Below are positions 1 to 11,699 of a DNA stretch of 64,000 nucleotides, piece after piece. Source of the DNA: Hypsibius dujardini (Eukaryota; Tardigrada; Eutardigrada; Parachela; Hypsibiidae). Location: contig LRSR01001105.1 in assembly GCA_001579985.1 (NCBI GenBank), positions 1 to 64,000 on the forward strand. Direction: 5' to 3'. The position numbers and the translations under genes are program-made. The notes beneath the pieces were generated by a model, which was given only the letters and a program-made list of their open reading frames with translations, was not told where the DNA came from and made no database searches. The number at the start of each line of letters is the position of its first letter. Positions within the stretch are counted from its first letter, which is position 1.

Positions 1-660
1 TGTCTGTCTGTCTGTCTGCCTGCTTGGGTTTGTGTGTCTGTCTTTATCTGTTTTTTTTCGCGGAAACACATCTTTTAAAACATCGAACAAAATGTGGATC
101 GCTGTTTTTGACCAATTCATTAAGGGAGGAAGGGCTATCTCAATGAAATTCCCTCGCAAATGCAAGGATGGGCACGAGTGCTTACATATCTTCGAGAAAC
201 ATCCCGAAATTTTACTTGTAAGCGACTTGTTTGTATTATCTACGTTGGAAGTAAAAACAGACGGAAGATGTGCGTCACAATCCTCTCGATTAGTTTTGAA
301 CGGGCGGGTAAATTTATGTTTACGCAATTTTTCTGTAAATGTTGAAATTGAGACGTCGAACGCGTTATTATTGGTGTCCTTGAAATCTAGGAAATATGCA
401 TTGTGATTGCTTAATAAATCATTTCAAGATTACTTGGATACTATGAAGACAGTTGTAATTAATTAGATTTAGTTAAAAAATGACGGAAATTTGAATTCGC
501 TACACTGTTCTCTAAGGCATGACAAGGTTCACATCAACAATTGGGTAGATTAATTGTGGCGTCCACAGAGAACAATCTTCAGCTCCACAAGGATATTGGC
601 TCTGCCAGTTTATGTTACGAAAGGGAAAAATTTACTTCCTCATTAGTTGAGTAAAACTGA
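1..660. other. No gene recognised
   Basis: The first bases are the end of a TGTC repeat array. A 124-codon open frame on + (32-406) matches no family I know and has no clear splice borders in keeping with the next gene. I see nothing else here. Confidence 0.4.
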
Positions 661-686
661 ATACATTGTATATACGCACAGATACT

Positions 687-995
687 AAGGGTATTCAAAG
701 TTCGATTATTTACAGCGATTATCTCGCTAATTCAAACTCGCTAATCTCCCTGGTTTTGAAGATAAGCGAAAAAAGCAGCCAAGGAGCTGCTTTTCTCGGT
801 TATCTGCTTGCTAATTGTGTGCATCTGTCTTGTGAGTGGTCCATGTCAGTTGAGATTAGCGAAGGAGACACAGCCTCAGGTAAGCCAGGGGGCGTGTCCT
901 CGTATCACCGTTGCATTGACGTGCAAAACCAGGGAGATTAGCGAGTTTGAATTAGCGAGATAATCGCTGCAAATAATCGAACTTTGAATACCCTT
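687..995. mobile_element. MITE-like element with about 68-bp terminal inverted repeats
   Basis: The left arm starts AAGGGTATTCAAAGTTCGAT and its reverse complement ends the element at 995. The arms run about 68 bp with only a few mismatches. The flanks are ACT on both sides (684-686 and 996-998), which fits a 3-bp target duplication. The middle, about 170 bp, holds no credible coding sequence. This is a non-autonomous DNA transposon in form; I cannot name the family. Confidence 0.8.
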
Positions 996-1277
996 ACTGA
1001 AGAAAAAGTATATTCAAAAGATTTGATGGGCTAGAGCGTCATGCATTATTTGGTACACTATCAGTCTGGCCGCAAGCATCTTTGCGGAATATTGGTTTAA
1101 GAATTCGTACGCCCAAAGCGCCAGAGGCGAATTGAATTGGACCTCCCTGGTATATTATCCCACGAAAGAGTGGAACTGGCATTGACCGATGTACGGGGAA
1201 TTTAATTGGAGCGCAGTGGCAATGCTGGTGTTAATTAACCTGGACGAAATATCTTTTAACGGCATTAATTCACGCAG

Positions 1278-2309
1278 TCGTCTCAATGGCGAATCGAGTA
1301 AGGAAAGCCATCGGCGGACTTTTCCATCACCAGAGGGTCAAACATCAACTCAAGCTTCTTCGAAAATCCCGACAGAATTATCACAAAATTCAGGGCAATT
1401 TCAATGTTATAAATGATTTTTTCTCCCTTACCGCCTGGTCCGTGTGCTGCGCGATCCTGACAATTGTGGCTTCCGTCGCGACCCTGCTGCGTCGTTGGGT
1501 GAAGGAGGACACGGAGACGAACGATGAGTACATGGAGCAATACATTGAAGCGCAGTCTAGTTTGATGTACATAAGGGAATGCCGTTTGGAGAACTCGAGT
1601 ATTTCGACACTGTTACAGTCAGGTTAGTTATCTTCTTAACTAATCAAGCCGTCCACCTTTATATACAACAACGATATCACTAGGGATGGCAAAAACTAAC
1701 GTAAGCTTAACTAAAACCATAGTGAAACTTTCAATTACTAATTTCTCAGCTCTAGTTTTCTAGTTAACAAAACAAATTAAACTAACAATTTTAGTTACTA
1801 AACATTTAACTAGGAAAAACTAAAATAAATAAAATGAGTGAACTAATTTCGACTAACACTGGACTAATTTTTTTCAGTTGTTAAAACTAAGAATCCTAAA
1901 TATTCAATTTTTAGTTGAGTTAAAAAAACTTACTAATTGACTAAAAATTTAGCTAGGGAAAACTAAAGAACTAAAACAAATGAAAAATGTTGATTAAATT
2001 TTGAACGAATTGAATGGGAAAGATTTGGCTATTTCTGGCGGCGGGTTCACCTCTTATAAGCAAAGAGTTTCTGGCCACCGTAAGTACAGTAACATATATA
2101 CCTTGAAACTATTTCCAGGAATTTCATCTGGACTTTGTTTGCAGGTGATTGGAGTGATGTTCACCTACACCATCCTCATTTACCAAACGAAGGACGGAAA
2201 GGGGGACATGATGAAATTGATACCGTTGGAGCAGCGCTGCTCCAACGGTATCATTTTCATCATGTCCCCCTTTCTAGCTGAAGAGCCGATTACTTCAGAC
2301 AACGAATGA
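1278..2309 (+). CDS. Gustatory-receptor-like protein, 3' exons
   Basis: Three coding pieces look like the C-terminal third of an insect-type gustatory receptor. Exon 1278-1622 (acceptor CACGCAG, donor GTTAGT) encodes a basic stretch, then a membrane segment (FFSLTAWSVCCAILTIVASV). A piece ending at 2079 encodes LISKEFLAT before GTAAGT. Exon 2145-2309 follows in phase and encodes VIGVMFTYTILIYQ, close to the family signature TY-hydrophobic-Q in TM7, preceded as usual by a short L-x-x-x-F-L stretch. The family are seven-pass ligand-gated cation channels of sensory neurons. The start of the middle exon (near 2023) is uncertain because a transposon occupies the intron, and the phase from 1622 does not fit my best acceptor. 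Earlier exons are not seen. The C-terminal tail runs through a near-perfect palindrome. Confidence 0.45.
1681..1995. mobile_element. hAT-like MITE, copy A (right end lost)
   Basis: It starts AGGGATGGCAAAAACTAA and continues with the AT-rich, ACTAAA-laden body shared with copies at 8888 and 16792. The expected CCATCCCT end is missing. It sits in an intron of the receptor-like gene. Confidence 0.6.
2197..2274. repeat. 78-bp palindrome without spacer
   Basis: Two 39-base halves are reverse complements with one mismatch and meet at 2235/2236 (GAGCAGC|GCTGCTC). It lies inside the last exon of the receptor-like gene, so the second half codes an extra tail before the stop at 2307-2309. Confidence 0.95.
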
Positions 2310-2828
2310 TTTGAGAAAATTCATCGAGACCACTCTCGACAGTTGCCGACACGCTAATTAGGGCTTAAAATTGTATCTATTTATATACCCAAATTTACAC
2401 TAGAGAGACTGTAAACAGCCTTAATTTACTTAATTAATACAGAAATGTTAGATTTCATTCAGCGACATGTTGTGTTCCATAAAGCAGCTTTCCTCCTGCT
2501 TTATCTCATGGTCTACAAGCTCGAGAGTGAGGCTTGAACTTTTGCGGGTTAGCTTGTTGATTTTGACGCTTTTCTAGCTGCATCATTGTGTATTAATATC
2601 TAAATATCGCTCGTCAGCAAATGTACGATGACTCGATCGCGATGGTCAGATAATTGGTGGATGCGACGTTGGATTGATCAACGGGTAATAATCCTTCGCC
2701 TATTGATGACCCACTCTTTTCTACTTTTCTACCTGTTTCATAGGCGTCAAGTTTCGCAATTATACAATGCTTATCCATAAAAGCCAGCCTTTGAATTATC
2801 GAACAATTGGCATAGACTAAAGAGCATA

Positions 2829-3233
2829 TCATTTCTTTTTTGTTTTTTCAGTTTTGAGCGCTTTGGCCTTCTTCAGCTTCTCCTCTAAAGCATGCTTGGC
2901 GTCTGGCTGGTCGACACTTTTTTCCGTAGAACTCTTGGCGCGTGCTTCATCCATCGCCTTGAGCTCGTCGTGATCCAGCTGCAACTGAGTCACAGTCTTT
3001 TCCAACGCAATGGTTTCTGCCTCCAGGACAGCCACTTTGACCTTAAAGTCCTGCTGGGTACCCTGTTCTTCGTTGATGCTTTTTGCCAGCTCGTCCAGCA
3101 CTTTGTTGGGCGGCAAGGACTTTTGGTACATCTTGGCCATTTGAGAGACGATATTGAGGATTCCATCCACAGTGCCGTCTTCCATCATCTTCAGTACGAA
3201 GTCCTCCCGTTTAGGCTGGTTCCTCACCTTTGT
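2829..3233 (-). CDS. MYCBP (AMY-1)-like protein, C-terminal exon
   Basis: The exon opens after GCAG at 3234 and runs 134 codons to a stop at 2829. It starts TKVRNQPKREDFVLKMMEDG, then TVDGILNIVSQMAKMY, then a coiled coil (VAVLEAETIALEKTVTQLQL) and a Lys-rich tail ending KTKKK. The order REDF, GVLDxLTxVLVxLY-like helix, KPNxxLDFLK-like stretch and coiled coil matches human MYCBP (103 aa), a small protein that binds the Myc N-terminus and is also found with AKAPs in cilia. The tail is longer than in the human protein. The 5' part is probably the phase-0 exon at 3451-3723; a 12-base exon 3392-3403 (MNNE) is another possible start. The intron between is largely TGTC repeats. Confidence 0.8.
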   Translation of the reverse strand, partial: TKVRNQPKREDFVLKMMEDGTVDGILNIVSQMAKMYQKSLPPNKVLDELAKSINEEQGTQQDFKVKVAVLEAETIALEKTVTQLQLDHDELKAMDEARAKSSTEKSVDQPDAKHALEEKLKKAKALKTEKTKKK

Positions 3234-3276
3234 CTGCATGAAAATAACCGAGTAAATCAGGGACCATCTACTGAAT

Positions 3277-3390
3277 TGTCTGTCTGTCTGTCTATTTGTT
3301 TTTGTGTTTGCCTGTCCGCCTGCTTGCATATCTGTCTGTCTGTCTGTCTGTCTGCCGGTCTATCTGTGTGCCTGTGTGCCTGTCTGTTAA
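3277..3390. repeat. (TGTC)n microsatellite
   Basis: Imperfect tandem TGTC array in the MYCBP intron, starting about 45 bases from the exon edge at 3233. Confidence 0.85.
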
Positions 3391-3450
3391 CCTCATTGTT
3401 CATGTCAGGACGTTATAAAGGGCTAAACTAAGCTCAAATTACGAACGCAC

Positions 3451-3723
3451 TATAATAGCGCTAGGCTTCAGCACAGGAATGGCGTCTTCAGGCACTGGGC
3501 TTTCCGGCCTGTCGGATAAGGTGCCGCCAGTAATTCCGATCTTGTTACCTCCGGAGTTCATGCGATGGCCTACGGGAATATCTATGCTGACGGTGGGGAG
3601 TTCTCCAGGGTCGTTGGTATTGACTTTCCGTCCACGTACCACAGAAATACCGGAGGTCGGCCGAGAATTCGCCAGTGATGTCGGCGCATTTAATGCGCCT
3701 CCAATTTTCTTGGATCGTCGTCG
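3451..3723 (-). CDS. Probable upstream exon of the MYCBP-like gene
   Basis: A 91-codon open stretch is bounded by an acceptor (CCCAATGTAG) and a possible donor (ATA|GTGCGT), both in phase 0, the same phase as the MYCBP exon downstream. It encodes a basic, low-complexity region beginning RRRSKKIGGALNAP and ending VPEDAIPVLKPSAII. I recognise no domain. If unspliced, the frame stops at 3439, so it could instead be the last exon of another gene. First exons were not found; the region upstream to PIN1 carries a small foldback and repeats. Confidence 0.45.
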
Positions 3724-3877
3724 CTACATTGGGAAATGAGATAATCTACTGATTGGGAAAATTGTAAGTTTGATTCTAACAATAATATAACAACAGAGCG
3801 TGTCTACAGGAAGGTAACAAAAAGTAGCTTTCTGTTGCATAGATACCTCAACAGACTTGTGGCCTAATCAATCTATC

Positions 3878-3982
3878 TACTGTAGTGCCGCGTGGAAGTG
3901 GTGGGAGCGTTGTTCGCTTCATGCTAGGGAACAACATTCAAATCGAACGCCGCTCCCACCACTTCCACGCGGCGCTACAGTA
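3878..3982. mobile_element. About 100-bp foldback element flanked by TA
   Basis: Arms of 30 bp (CTGTAGTGCCGCGTGGAAGT and on) are inverted at the other end with one mismatch, around a core of about 41 bp. TA lies directly outside both ends, as expected for a Tc1/mariner-type target duplication. Too short to code. Confidence 0.75.
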
Positions 3983-3999
3983 TACCTGGCTGTGTGTCT

Positions 4000-4066
4000 C
4001 TGTCTGTATGTCTGTCTTTCTGTCTGTCTGTCTGTCTGTCTATCCCTTTTGTCCGTATCTGTCTGT
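4000..4066. repeat. (TGTC)n microsatellite
   Basis: Imperfect TGTC array directly beside the foldback ending at 3982. Confidence 0.85.
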
Positions 4067-4285
4067 CTGACAATAGTTTCGTACACTCATCAGGACTTTA
4101 ATGGTAAATCCTCTTAGTCAAGCAAGTGGACTGCGGAAGCTACTGTTTGCAGACATTTAGAAAAAAAAGGTTAAATTAGTACAATGCATGATTCCCGGAT
4201 ATGAAGAGACAACTGAGAATGAATGCTTGAGAATGAAAGAACGACCTGCTGACTGATTTACTAGGAAGGAGATAAGTAAGACGGA

Positions 4286-5238
4286 TCAGCCAGTTCGGAG
4301 CACAATGTGACAACCAGAGTCGGTGAAGAAGGGTTCGCTGATATCGCCGACCTCCATCCCGAAGGTCACATCTTCGAATGGTTTCTGCATCTGGCCGCGT
4401 CCGAAAAGGCCCAGATCGCCGTCCCGCTTCGCCGAGCTACAGTCGCTGTTCTCCTGCGCAATCTCCCCGAAGGTGGCTTCGTTGTTCAGAATCTGCTTTC
4501 GAAAACCTAAACCAGAAAAGAGACCCGTGCCGTGAATAAAAATGACTGAAATTAGTGTGGACAAATTAGCGTAGGCGTTAAACTTCTCCGGACTGAACGT
4601 GTACTAGTTGTAGTCAATCAATCAATCAACATGTCACTCTTCAGGAAAATGGTACACGGAAACTCATTCAAACACCGTAAAGTTCTAATTCTAACTTCGT
4701 TCCAGTTTAATTATGTTGAAACTTTTTCTTTCAAATTTAGCTATTGAATAGAAATAAAATAAGGCAGTGATTGTTCTCTGTATTTTATTCCTCTATTCCT
4801 GTCGGGCTCAAACTGTTGACTGATCAGTTGATTAATACTCTTCTACTTGTTAGTTCTACTCCATCAATAACTTGCACCTTGAATGATGGCCAATGCCTCC
4901 TCCTTCGTGCGGGTGATGTTCTCTTCCCGCCATGAGGAAGGGCGCCTGGAATCGCGGTGCTTAGCGAGGATGTGCGAGGCTTTGACTTGCTCCTTCTTCA
5001 TTTCAACGGTCCCGCTGGGAGCCTCCCACCGGCTCTCCTTCGTCGCCTCATGGAAGTAATACGGCTTGCCTGAAAGCAATATGCAACGGATAATGCAAAT
5101 CCTTGTCAAATTCCATCTAAAAGCAGAAGGCATAGACAAAAAAAACTAAAGAAATGGGGAAAAAATGGAAAAGTGTCTGTTCTGACCTGTCGATTTGCTT
5201 ATGTTTTTCACCCATCCCACGGGTAGTTTCTCCTCCAT
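4286..5238 (-). CDS. PIN1: Peptidyl-prolyl isomerase PIN1, complete
   Basis: Three exons, 5187-5238, 4878-5069 and 4286-4506, join in phase to 154 codons plus stop (human 163). The enzyme isomerises phospho-Ser/Thr-Pro bonds in cell-cycle and signalling proteins. The N-terminal WW domain starts [18 protein letters not shown], with its two Trp at about residues 9 and 32. The PPIase domain has the phosphate-binding Lys54/Arg59/Arg60 (AKHRDSRR), catalytic Cys104 in [27 protein letters not shown] and the final His148 in [10 protein letters not shown]. All key residues are present, so it should be active. The ATG at 5238 gives the canonical MEEKLP start. Confidence 0.97.
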
Positions 5239-7350
5239 TATTCGGCTTTCAGGTACGGAAGGTCTCGCTTGATTGTCGGACTAAAGACTAATACGATAAA
5301 TGTCAAAGACTAAAATAATGGTTAAAAATGTTAGTCGGGTAAACTGTAGCTCTACAGTGTCAATCAATCAATCTATAACCATAGAGAGAAACTTCGCCTG
5401 TGTGGAAATAAAGAGTTGGTTGGATGGATTTGAATATGATTCACGCAATCGCGACTTCGTGATTGATTCCGATTAGTTCAGTAGGAACCACCAGACTACA
5501 TGTACTGTACTGCCACTATTTTAAGGTGGGTTTTTTGCCCTACAAGTAAATTACCGACCCCCCGGTCCAACTTGTGTTCACTGGTTTCACTGCGCTTTTG
5601 ACGCGCCGAAATTCGGCCGTTGATGAACGGAAGTGAATCCGTGACGTCACGTACAGTCTATCAGGGATGGGCGGGACTAAATCCATCCTTAAAATCGTGG
5701 CAGTACAGTATAGAGGGCTGGCCTAAGCTACATTTGTTGACTTGCCTACGGCCACACAACCGCACCTCTTGCCGCACCTCTTACCGTGGCCAGTCAAAAC
5801 TGGTCACAAGACTTCTTTAAAACCCGAAGAAAAGAAATAATCACTTGGGATGATGTTCAAATTTATTACATTGGTCAGGCAGCTCTAGCTCTGAAATTTT
5901 TTTGGCTGAATTCCAAAGTCGGGAAAACACTGAAAGATTCCATTTTCCCTGACTTTGATTTGAAAACTTACATTTTGGGAAACAGTTAAATTTAAAGAAT
6001 TTTGACTCGGTCCCTCTCAAAATTCATTTTTAAATCGATTAGCGTGAGCAAACTCTTTTTTGGAGGTCCGGGCGGAGCTACGGGTTCTTCTTCCGCCCGA
6101 CCGGAAACATACGAGTAATAATATTCCAGAAATAACGCATAGTTTCACCCCCCCCCCGATGTCCAAAAAGATCCTGCTAGTACAAAACGATTTCAAATTG
6201 AATCTAGAGAGTAGTAGTGTAAAGATGCTTTAAATTAAATTGTTTCTTAAAATTGCAGTTTTTGCTGTCAAACTCAGGGAAAATGGAATCTTCCAATGTT
6301 TTCCAAGCTTTTGAAAATGTGTCAAAGAAAGTTTTTGGAGCGTGATTGATGAAATAAATTTTGAAAGTAATCAGAATTATAGTCCTATTCAAACAACATA
6401 AGCGGAGTCATTCTGGGTTTCCCCTCTCAAAATCGTCCCAAGTCAGCACAATATATTTTCTATTAATTAAGTATTGATCGATTATGACTGAGTAAGACTT
6501 AGCCAATCACTCGGATATTCTTATATACAACCCAAGTTGTAGTGAGTACTATAAGTTCGAGTATGGAGCAGAGCTTACCATCAAAGCTAAAAAAGCCTGT
6601 GTCTACTATTTATCAACGAAAGAGCTTCCCCTGTCGGCGAAAAGCTAAGCGCCTCTTCCAGAGAACCAGTACCACCACGGCACCACACATACGTTGGCAA
6701 TATTTGCAAGCCAACAGTATGCCGGACTATATCAATATATACTGTGGGCATACGAAGAGTACTAATCGATCTTAAGGGGAATATATACCGAGGCCAAATT
6801 AATAATACTCCCATGTCCCATCCACACTGGTCAGGCCTCATTACCGGCCATTTCTCCCGCCACACAATCCATCACAGTCTACGCTGTCACTCAAAAGTGG
6901 CAGGTCAAAAATCGACCACACACCGATTGAGTCGCCCTTTTTTGAATAACATCACAGATAGGGAGCATGCCTAGCGCATGGGTCATAAACACACACACAC
7001 ATACAACCCAATATGAATGCGAGCATTGAACCGTGCTCAAGTGGGGGTCCCCCGTTTATCTATCTATATATTCCCCCTATGTAAGTAAGTATTCCTTCCC
7101 ATCGACCGGACCGAGGAATACCAGCAGGCATAGGCAACTCCCTCTGTGTGTATTCTTTGGACGACGGCATAAAGTCAAGTTTTCGTTACAACTCCTCGCA
7201 ACAAAAAAAGGTTGATTCATGCTGAGTCTCTGACGCTCCTTTAGGCTGAACATACAATATTTTTCTTTCCAGTGTAAACTTTGGCTCGGGAGGCCGGCTT
7301 GAATCTGCATGACCTTTAATGCCTCATATTGATGCTGACGACAGGAAGAT
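5239..7350. other. Intergenic stretch with a foldback element
   Basis: Between PIN1 and the first KChIP exon I see no gene. It holds one inverted-repeat element (about 5845-6375) and short AT-rich runs. Confidence 0.5.
5845..6375. mobile_element. Foldback element with long degenerate arms, copy 1
   Basis: The left arm (around 5860-6010, with TTTTTTTGGCTGAATTCCAA and TTCCATTTTCCCTGACTTTG) is matched in inverted form around 6190-6370. A relative with the same arms and the same inner GGGCGGAGCTA word lies at about 35655-36150. No coding capacity. Ends are approximate. Confidence 0.6.
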
Positions 7351-10300
7351 ATGTACAGCAGCATTCAAGCCTCCTCGAACAGGCGGTCAATTAAGCGACG
7401 GAAAGGCCCCCGGAAAGCAGTCGCTGACGATACTGGACCGGCATTAGATTTGTCACGGAAGGAGCGGCTTATCAACTACAGTCGCATCTTTTATCACTGT
7501 CTTCGTCGGATTATCTTCGGCGTTTCCGACGGTTATGGTAAGCGCGCGGTCAGAAATGAGGCTTTGGGGCTTGACATGAAGAAACTTATGGCTCTCTCAC
7601 TCGTCCCTGGAAGCGTAATCAAGCAGATGAAGGAATGACAATAATATTTGAGCGATAAATTGTATATCCTTCGGCTCCTTCAAACGGGGAAGACTCTGCG
7701 GCGTAGAATGAAGATTTTTTTATGTTCAATAGGAATAAACACAATGCTTGACAAAAGTCAGTTGACCTGAGTGCTCCATAAAACCAATTGCAGTTATTTA
7801 ATTTAGAACTTGTAAATTTAGTACGAGAGACCTTCTTGGTTATCCAGGATTAAGGTAGTTCATATTTCTCTTCTTGTTAAAGTCTCAACTCTAAGACCAC
7901 GAACATTAGCTTCATGTGTATTATTGCAGTAAAATGTAATTCTCTAATATCTCAATCGAGTCCTTTGCATTCCTGGGGAATCTCGCAATGAATCTGACGA
8001 GACGTGCTAATGCCGATTAGAGGTCTCCGTACTGCTGCTCAGTCCTGTAGCATTTGTTCAAGGATTAAGAAGTGAAGGCACATTGAATTCTCAACAATGA
8101 CGTTCAGGGATTTGTTTATCCTTATCTGAGCACTTGGATCTTTGTATAAATTAGTAATGTCCCAGCCGAATAGTAGGCCGAGGGCTTGTCACAAGCCAGA
8201 GTTTTCGGCACTTGGCCTAAATGTTACATGGAGCTTCTGGAACATTCCCTTAATTACACTGCCAGAATAGGCGGTTCCCGGCCTCCCAGCGTCACGCAGG
8301 CCCTATATTTGGTGCCCTCTATGCCTGGACACAGCAATTACAGGCAGACAACAACGGTAATTGGAAAGCTTTTACCGTGAGACCAGTCTGGGGATGAGTG
8401 GTTATTGTTGTTTCCCACATAACAGGAGCGTGAGAGTGAGCGAGGAGCACGACTGTATATATTTAGATAATCCTGTCACACCATTCACTTCTCCTCCCCG
8501 CTCTCCGTCGGGAAAAATGGACCCATCATCAGTCAGACAGATGCAGCACTTTCAAAGTCCCATCACGTATCGATTGTGCGGCGTGTTCGCGCGGAAGAGC
8601 ACCACCAACACGGAACCTAAATTTAGGGCGCGAAAATATGCAGCGAGGGTCGCCGGCAGTTACCGCTGAATTGCGTGAGTCGTCACTTCCGTCTCGCCGG
8701 ATCATATTTCTGTCTTTCTCCTGCTTTTTCAACCACTTTACCATGCTTGAAGGGTGAAGGTGAAACGCGGGAATGCACCGGATTCGCATAGCCGGAAATG
8801 TTAATTGAGCGCCGAATAACGAGACAGAAGCGGATTTTGTTACACCGACGTCCAGACAGAACAGACAGAAGCAAGGACAGACAGAAGCAGGGATGGTAAA
8901 ACTAAACTAAAATTACAAAAACTTAATTCAAATTAAAACTACATTTTCTAGCTACTAATACTTCGGCTTCAGTTTTGATAGTTAAATAAAAAACCTAAAT
9001 TAAGAGTTTTAGTAATTAATCACTGCATTGAAAATCTAACTAGAAAAACAAACAAACAAATTAGTCAGTTAATTTCGAGTAACACTAGACCAAAGTTTTA
9101 GTAGCTAAGAAAAATTAAACTAAAAATCATTACTAACTAATTTTTATTTGACCATTTTTAAATTATGCCATCCCTGGACACAAGCCATAGACAGACCTCC
9201 ATCAACCAGCCCCTTGAAGGTACGAGGTAAAGGCCGTTAACCAGGCCGCTTTTAGAAATCGTAACTTTAACCAGGACGGTTTTTTCAACGTTCATTTCCC
9301 GGCGCTGCAGTGCTGCCATGCCATAACAGATGGCTTGAAAACATTCAGAAAAATTCTCTGACCCATTTTATTTCGTTCCTAAGCCTCACGGTTCGAATTT
9401 GAGTCCAAAAAAAGGAAGAGAAGAATCTCAATGGAGAAGTGTGCAAGTAGTCCGGTAGAGGCGCCACTTCGATTCCACCTCCCTGGGTTGACTTCGCAAA
9501 AACGACTTATGCGCCACCTGTTGGCCTGCCGGCCTGGTTAAGTTACGATTTCTGAAAGCGGCCTGGTTAACGGCCTTTACCTCGTACAGATACGTCACGG
9601 TACGTCAAAGGTACCGCACAATATTTGCCCCAGTGAGACGTGCAACGAGGATGATAAATCCATAAACAGCAGACATGGATTGATCGAGAAATTTAATTAG
9701 CCGTATATATTGACCATATATACAGTAATATACATGCACCGTAATGAAAAGGAATAAAAAGCGACAGGGTGCGTGCCTGTAAAGGATGTCGGCCTTGCGA
9801 TAGAACTGAGACGGAGCTGGATAGATATATACCTCAGCCAGGCAGACAGATAAAGGTGTCGAAATCCCTGAGCGCCAAGGGGTACCTCTTCCTTTTGAGT
9901 TCCCTGCTGTAGCGCTTCAAGATTTCTCCCAAAAAGTAGGAGCACACACACGAACACACACGGACACGGAGATAAATATATCTGTGGAATTGGATTGAAT
10001 ACTTGGGTCGCTGTCGTCATCCTGCCTGTCAAGTGTATATATTTTACTGTATCGCTTGGGCTGTTTCTGCGGGCGAAATTAGATCACATTACACGAGCCC
10101 TTCGCGATCAAGCTCCATCCGTGGTCTTATCAGAGTTGCATTCGTTTAAGTCACGATTGCAGTCTTAATCACCGGATTTAAGAGGAGGATACTTGGCGCA
10201 GGGGTCCACCACGACGGACGCGCGTCTCATCATCAGTTTGACATCGTCGGAGACCTCGACATGCTTGCACTTTGATTAGGTGGAATTGACGTTTGATACG

Positions 10301-11657
10301 TCTCTGTCTGTGATCTTCTGCCTACACTACAGCTTCTGTCTGTCTGTCGTAGTCAGATGAGGAATGATCTCGACGGAATAAGCAGCAGCAAATGCGCACA
10401 TATGTTGCCCCTTGAGCGTTTAGCATTTTGACTTGTCACAGTACAACTTATATCCCGGCCTGAACATAGTTCATCGAGCGAGGGAAGAGACTTTTAGGAA
10501 CGCCAATTCACATGTGTTTTTTGTTTATTTATGCAACTAGTAATTATTCTGGGTTATTGAAGAGAGGTCAGAAATATGTACGGGGTGAATGCCAGTGTGG
10601 GTCGACGCAAGACCCAACGCAGGAAGGACCGTGACCGCTACCGGCCGCAACAGACGCAGCAGCAGTATCTTGCAAATTCCGCGGCAGCTCATTTAGCTGC
10701 GACTGTTGAAGCAGCGGTCCCGTCGGGTCCCGTTTTACCGCTTTCCTCGACGGAAAGAATCCGTTTGGGTTGTCGCATTTTCTATCACTGCATACGCAGA
10801 GTTATTTTCGGCGAATCCGACGGTTACGGTATGTTGACATCACACAAATTAAAAGTCTATTTAATTAAGCGTAAATATTCTACTGTTCGGTCTGCTTTGC
10901 CATACATCTTCCTCAAACAGATTTTTTATTAAAAATATTGCGCCATGTATTACGAATCTGTTAATAGTTTGAAGTGCCCATTGCATACGATCATCAAAAC
11001 TAAAAGTCTGGATGTTCAGAATCGAATCGTAGTGACGACCATGCTGAATGAGTCTTGCGAGGTCATCAGATTTTGTTCATCATATTTATTTGCGACTCGC
11101 GAGCTACAAATGGAAAAGTAATAAGAGTGGTTTCTTTTGTTTTTGAGTGTAATACAAGGACCACATCAGCAAGGAGGCGTGAACCGGACGATTGCGGTAA
11201 TCGAGTTATTACAACATGATCCCGTCCCTTGCTTTATTCAGGGAGTGCTACAGTAGTAGGCTCACTCTTTACGTCACGGTTCACTGAATCGAAAAATATT
11301 CCCCCGAGGCGTGAAGACGATAAAAGCACTGTGCAGTAGGCACCGTATTGCGCGTCCCCTCTGTCAATAATCCACTTCGGTTGCTCTGTCGACCTGAAAT
11401 AACGTCATCAATAATTTTAGAAAAAGGAAGGAACTTGTTTTTCATAGTGCTGGAAATTGGGAAGATCTTTCCTTATTGAGTACTTGAAACTCGATCTAGA
11501 CTGCTTATTTAGAGTGAAATTACTGTACGAGTGTACCGTAAATCTCTCCTGTTATCTAGACTATGACTATTATGACTAGACTATTATGACTAGACTATTA
11601 TGACTAGACCCGTATCGTCTGTTTGTCTTTCTGTCTGTCTGTCTGTTTGTCTGTTTA

Positions 11658-11699
<42 letters not shown>

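Noticed and set aside
32-406. 124-codon open frame at the window start
   Set aside because: It has no family resemblance, its first codon is not ATG, and no splice border ties it to the receptor-like gene.
1286-1627. A p24/TMED cargo receptor reading of the exon at 1278-1622
   Set aside because: The NFNVINDFFS stretch resembles TMED at first sight, but the downstream phase-matched exon with FTYTILIYQ fits a gustatory receptor much better.
9300-9400. Possible tRNA (GGTTCGAATTTGAGTCC)
   Set aside because: Only the T-loop-like word is present. No D arm, anticodon arm or acceptor pairing was found, and it lies inside an inverted-repeat element.
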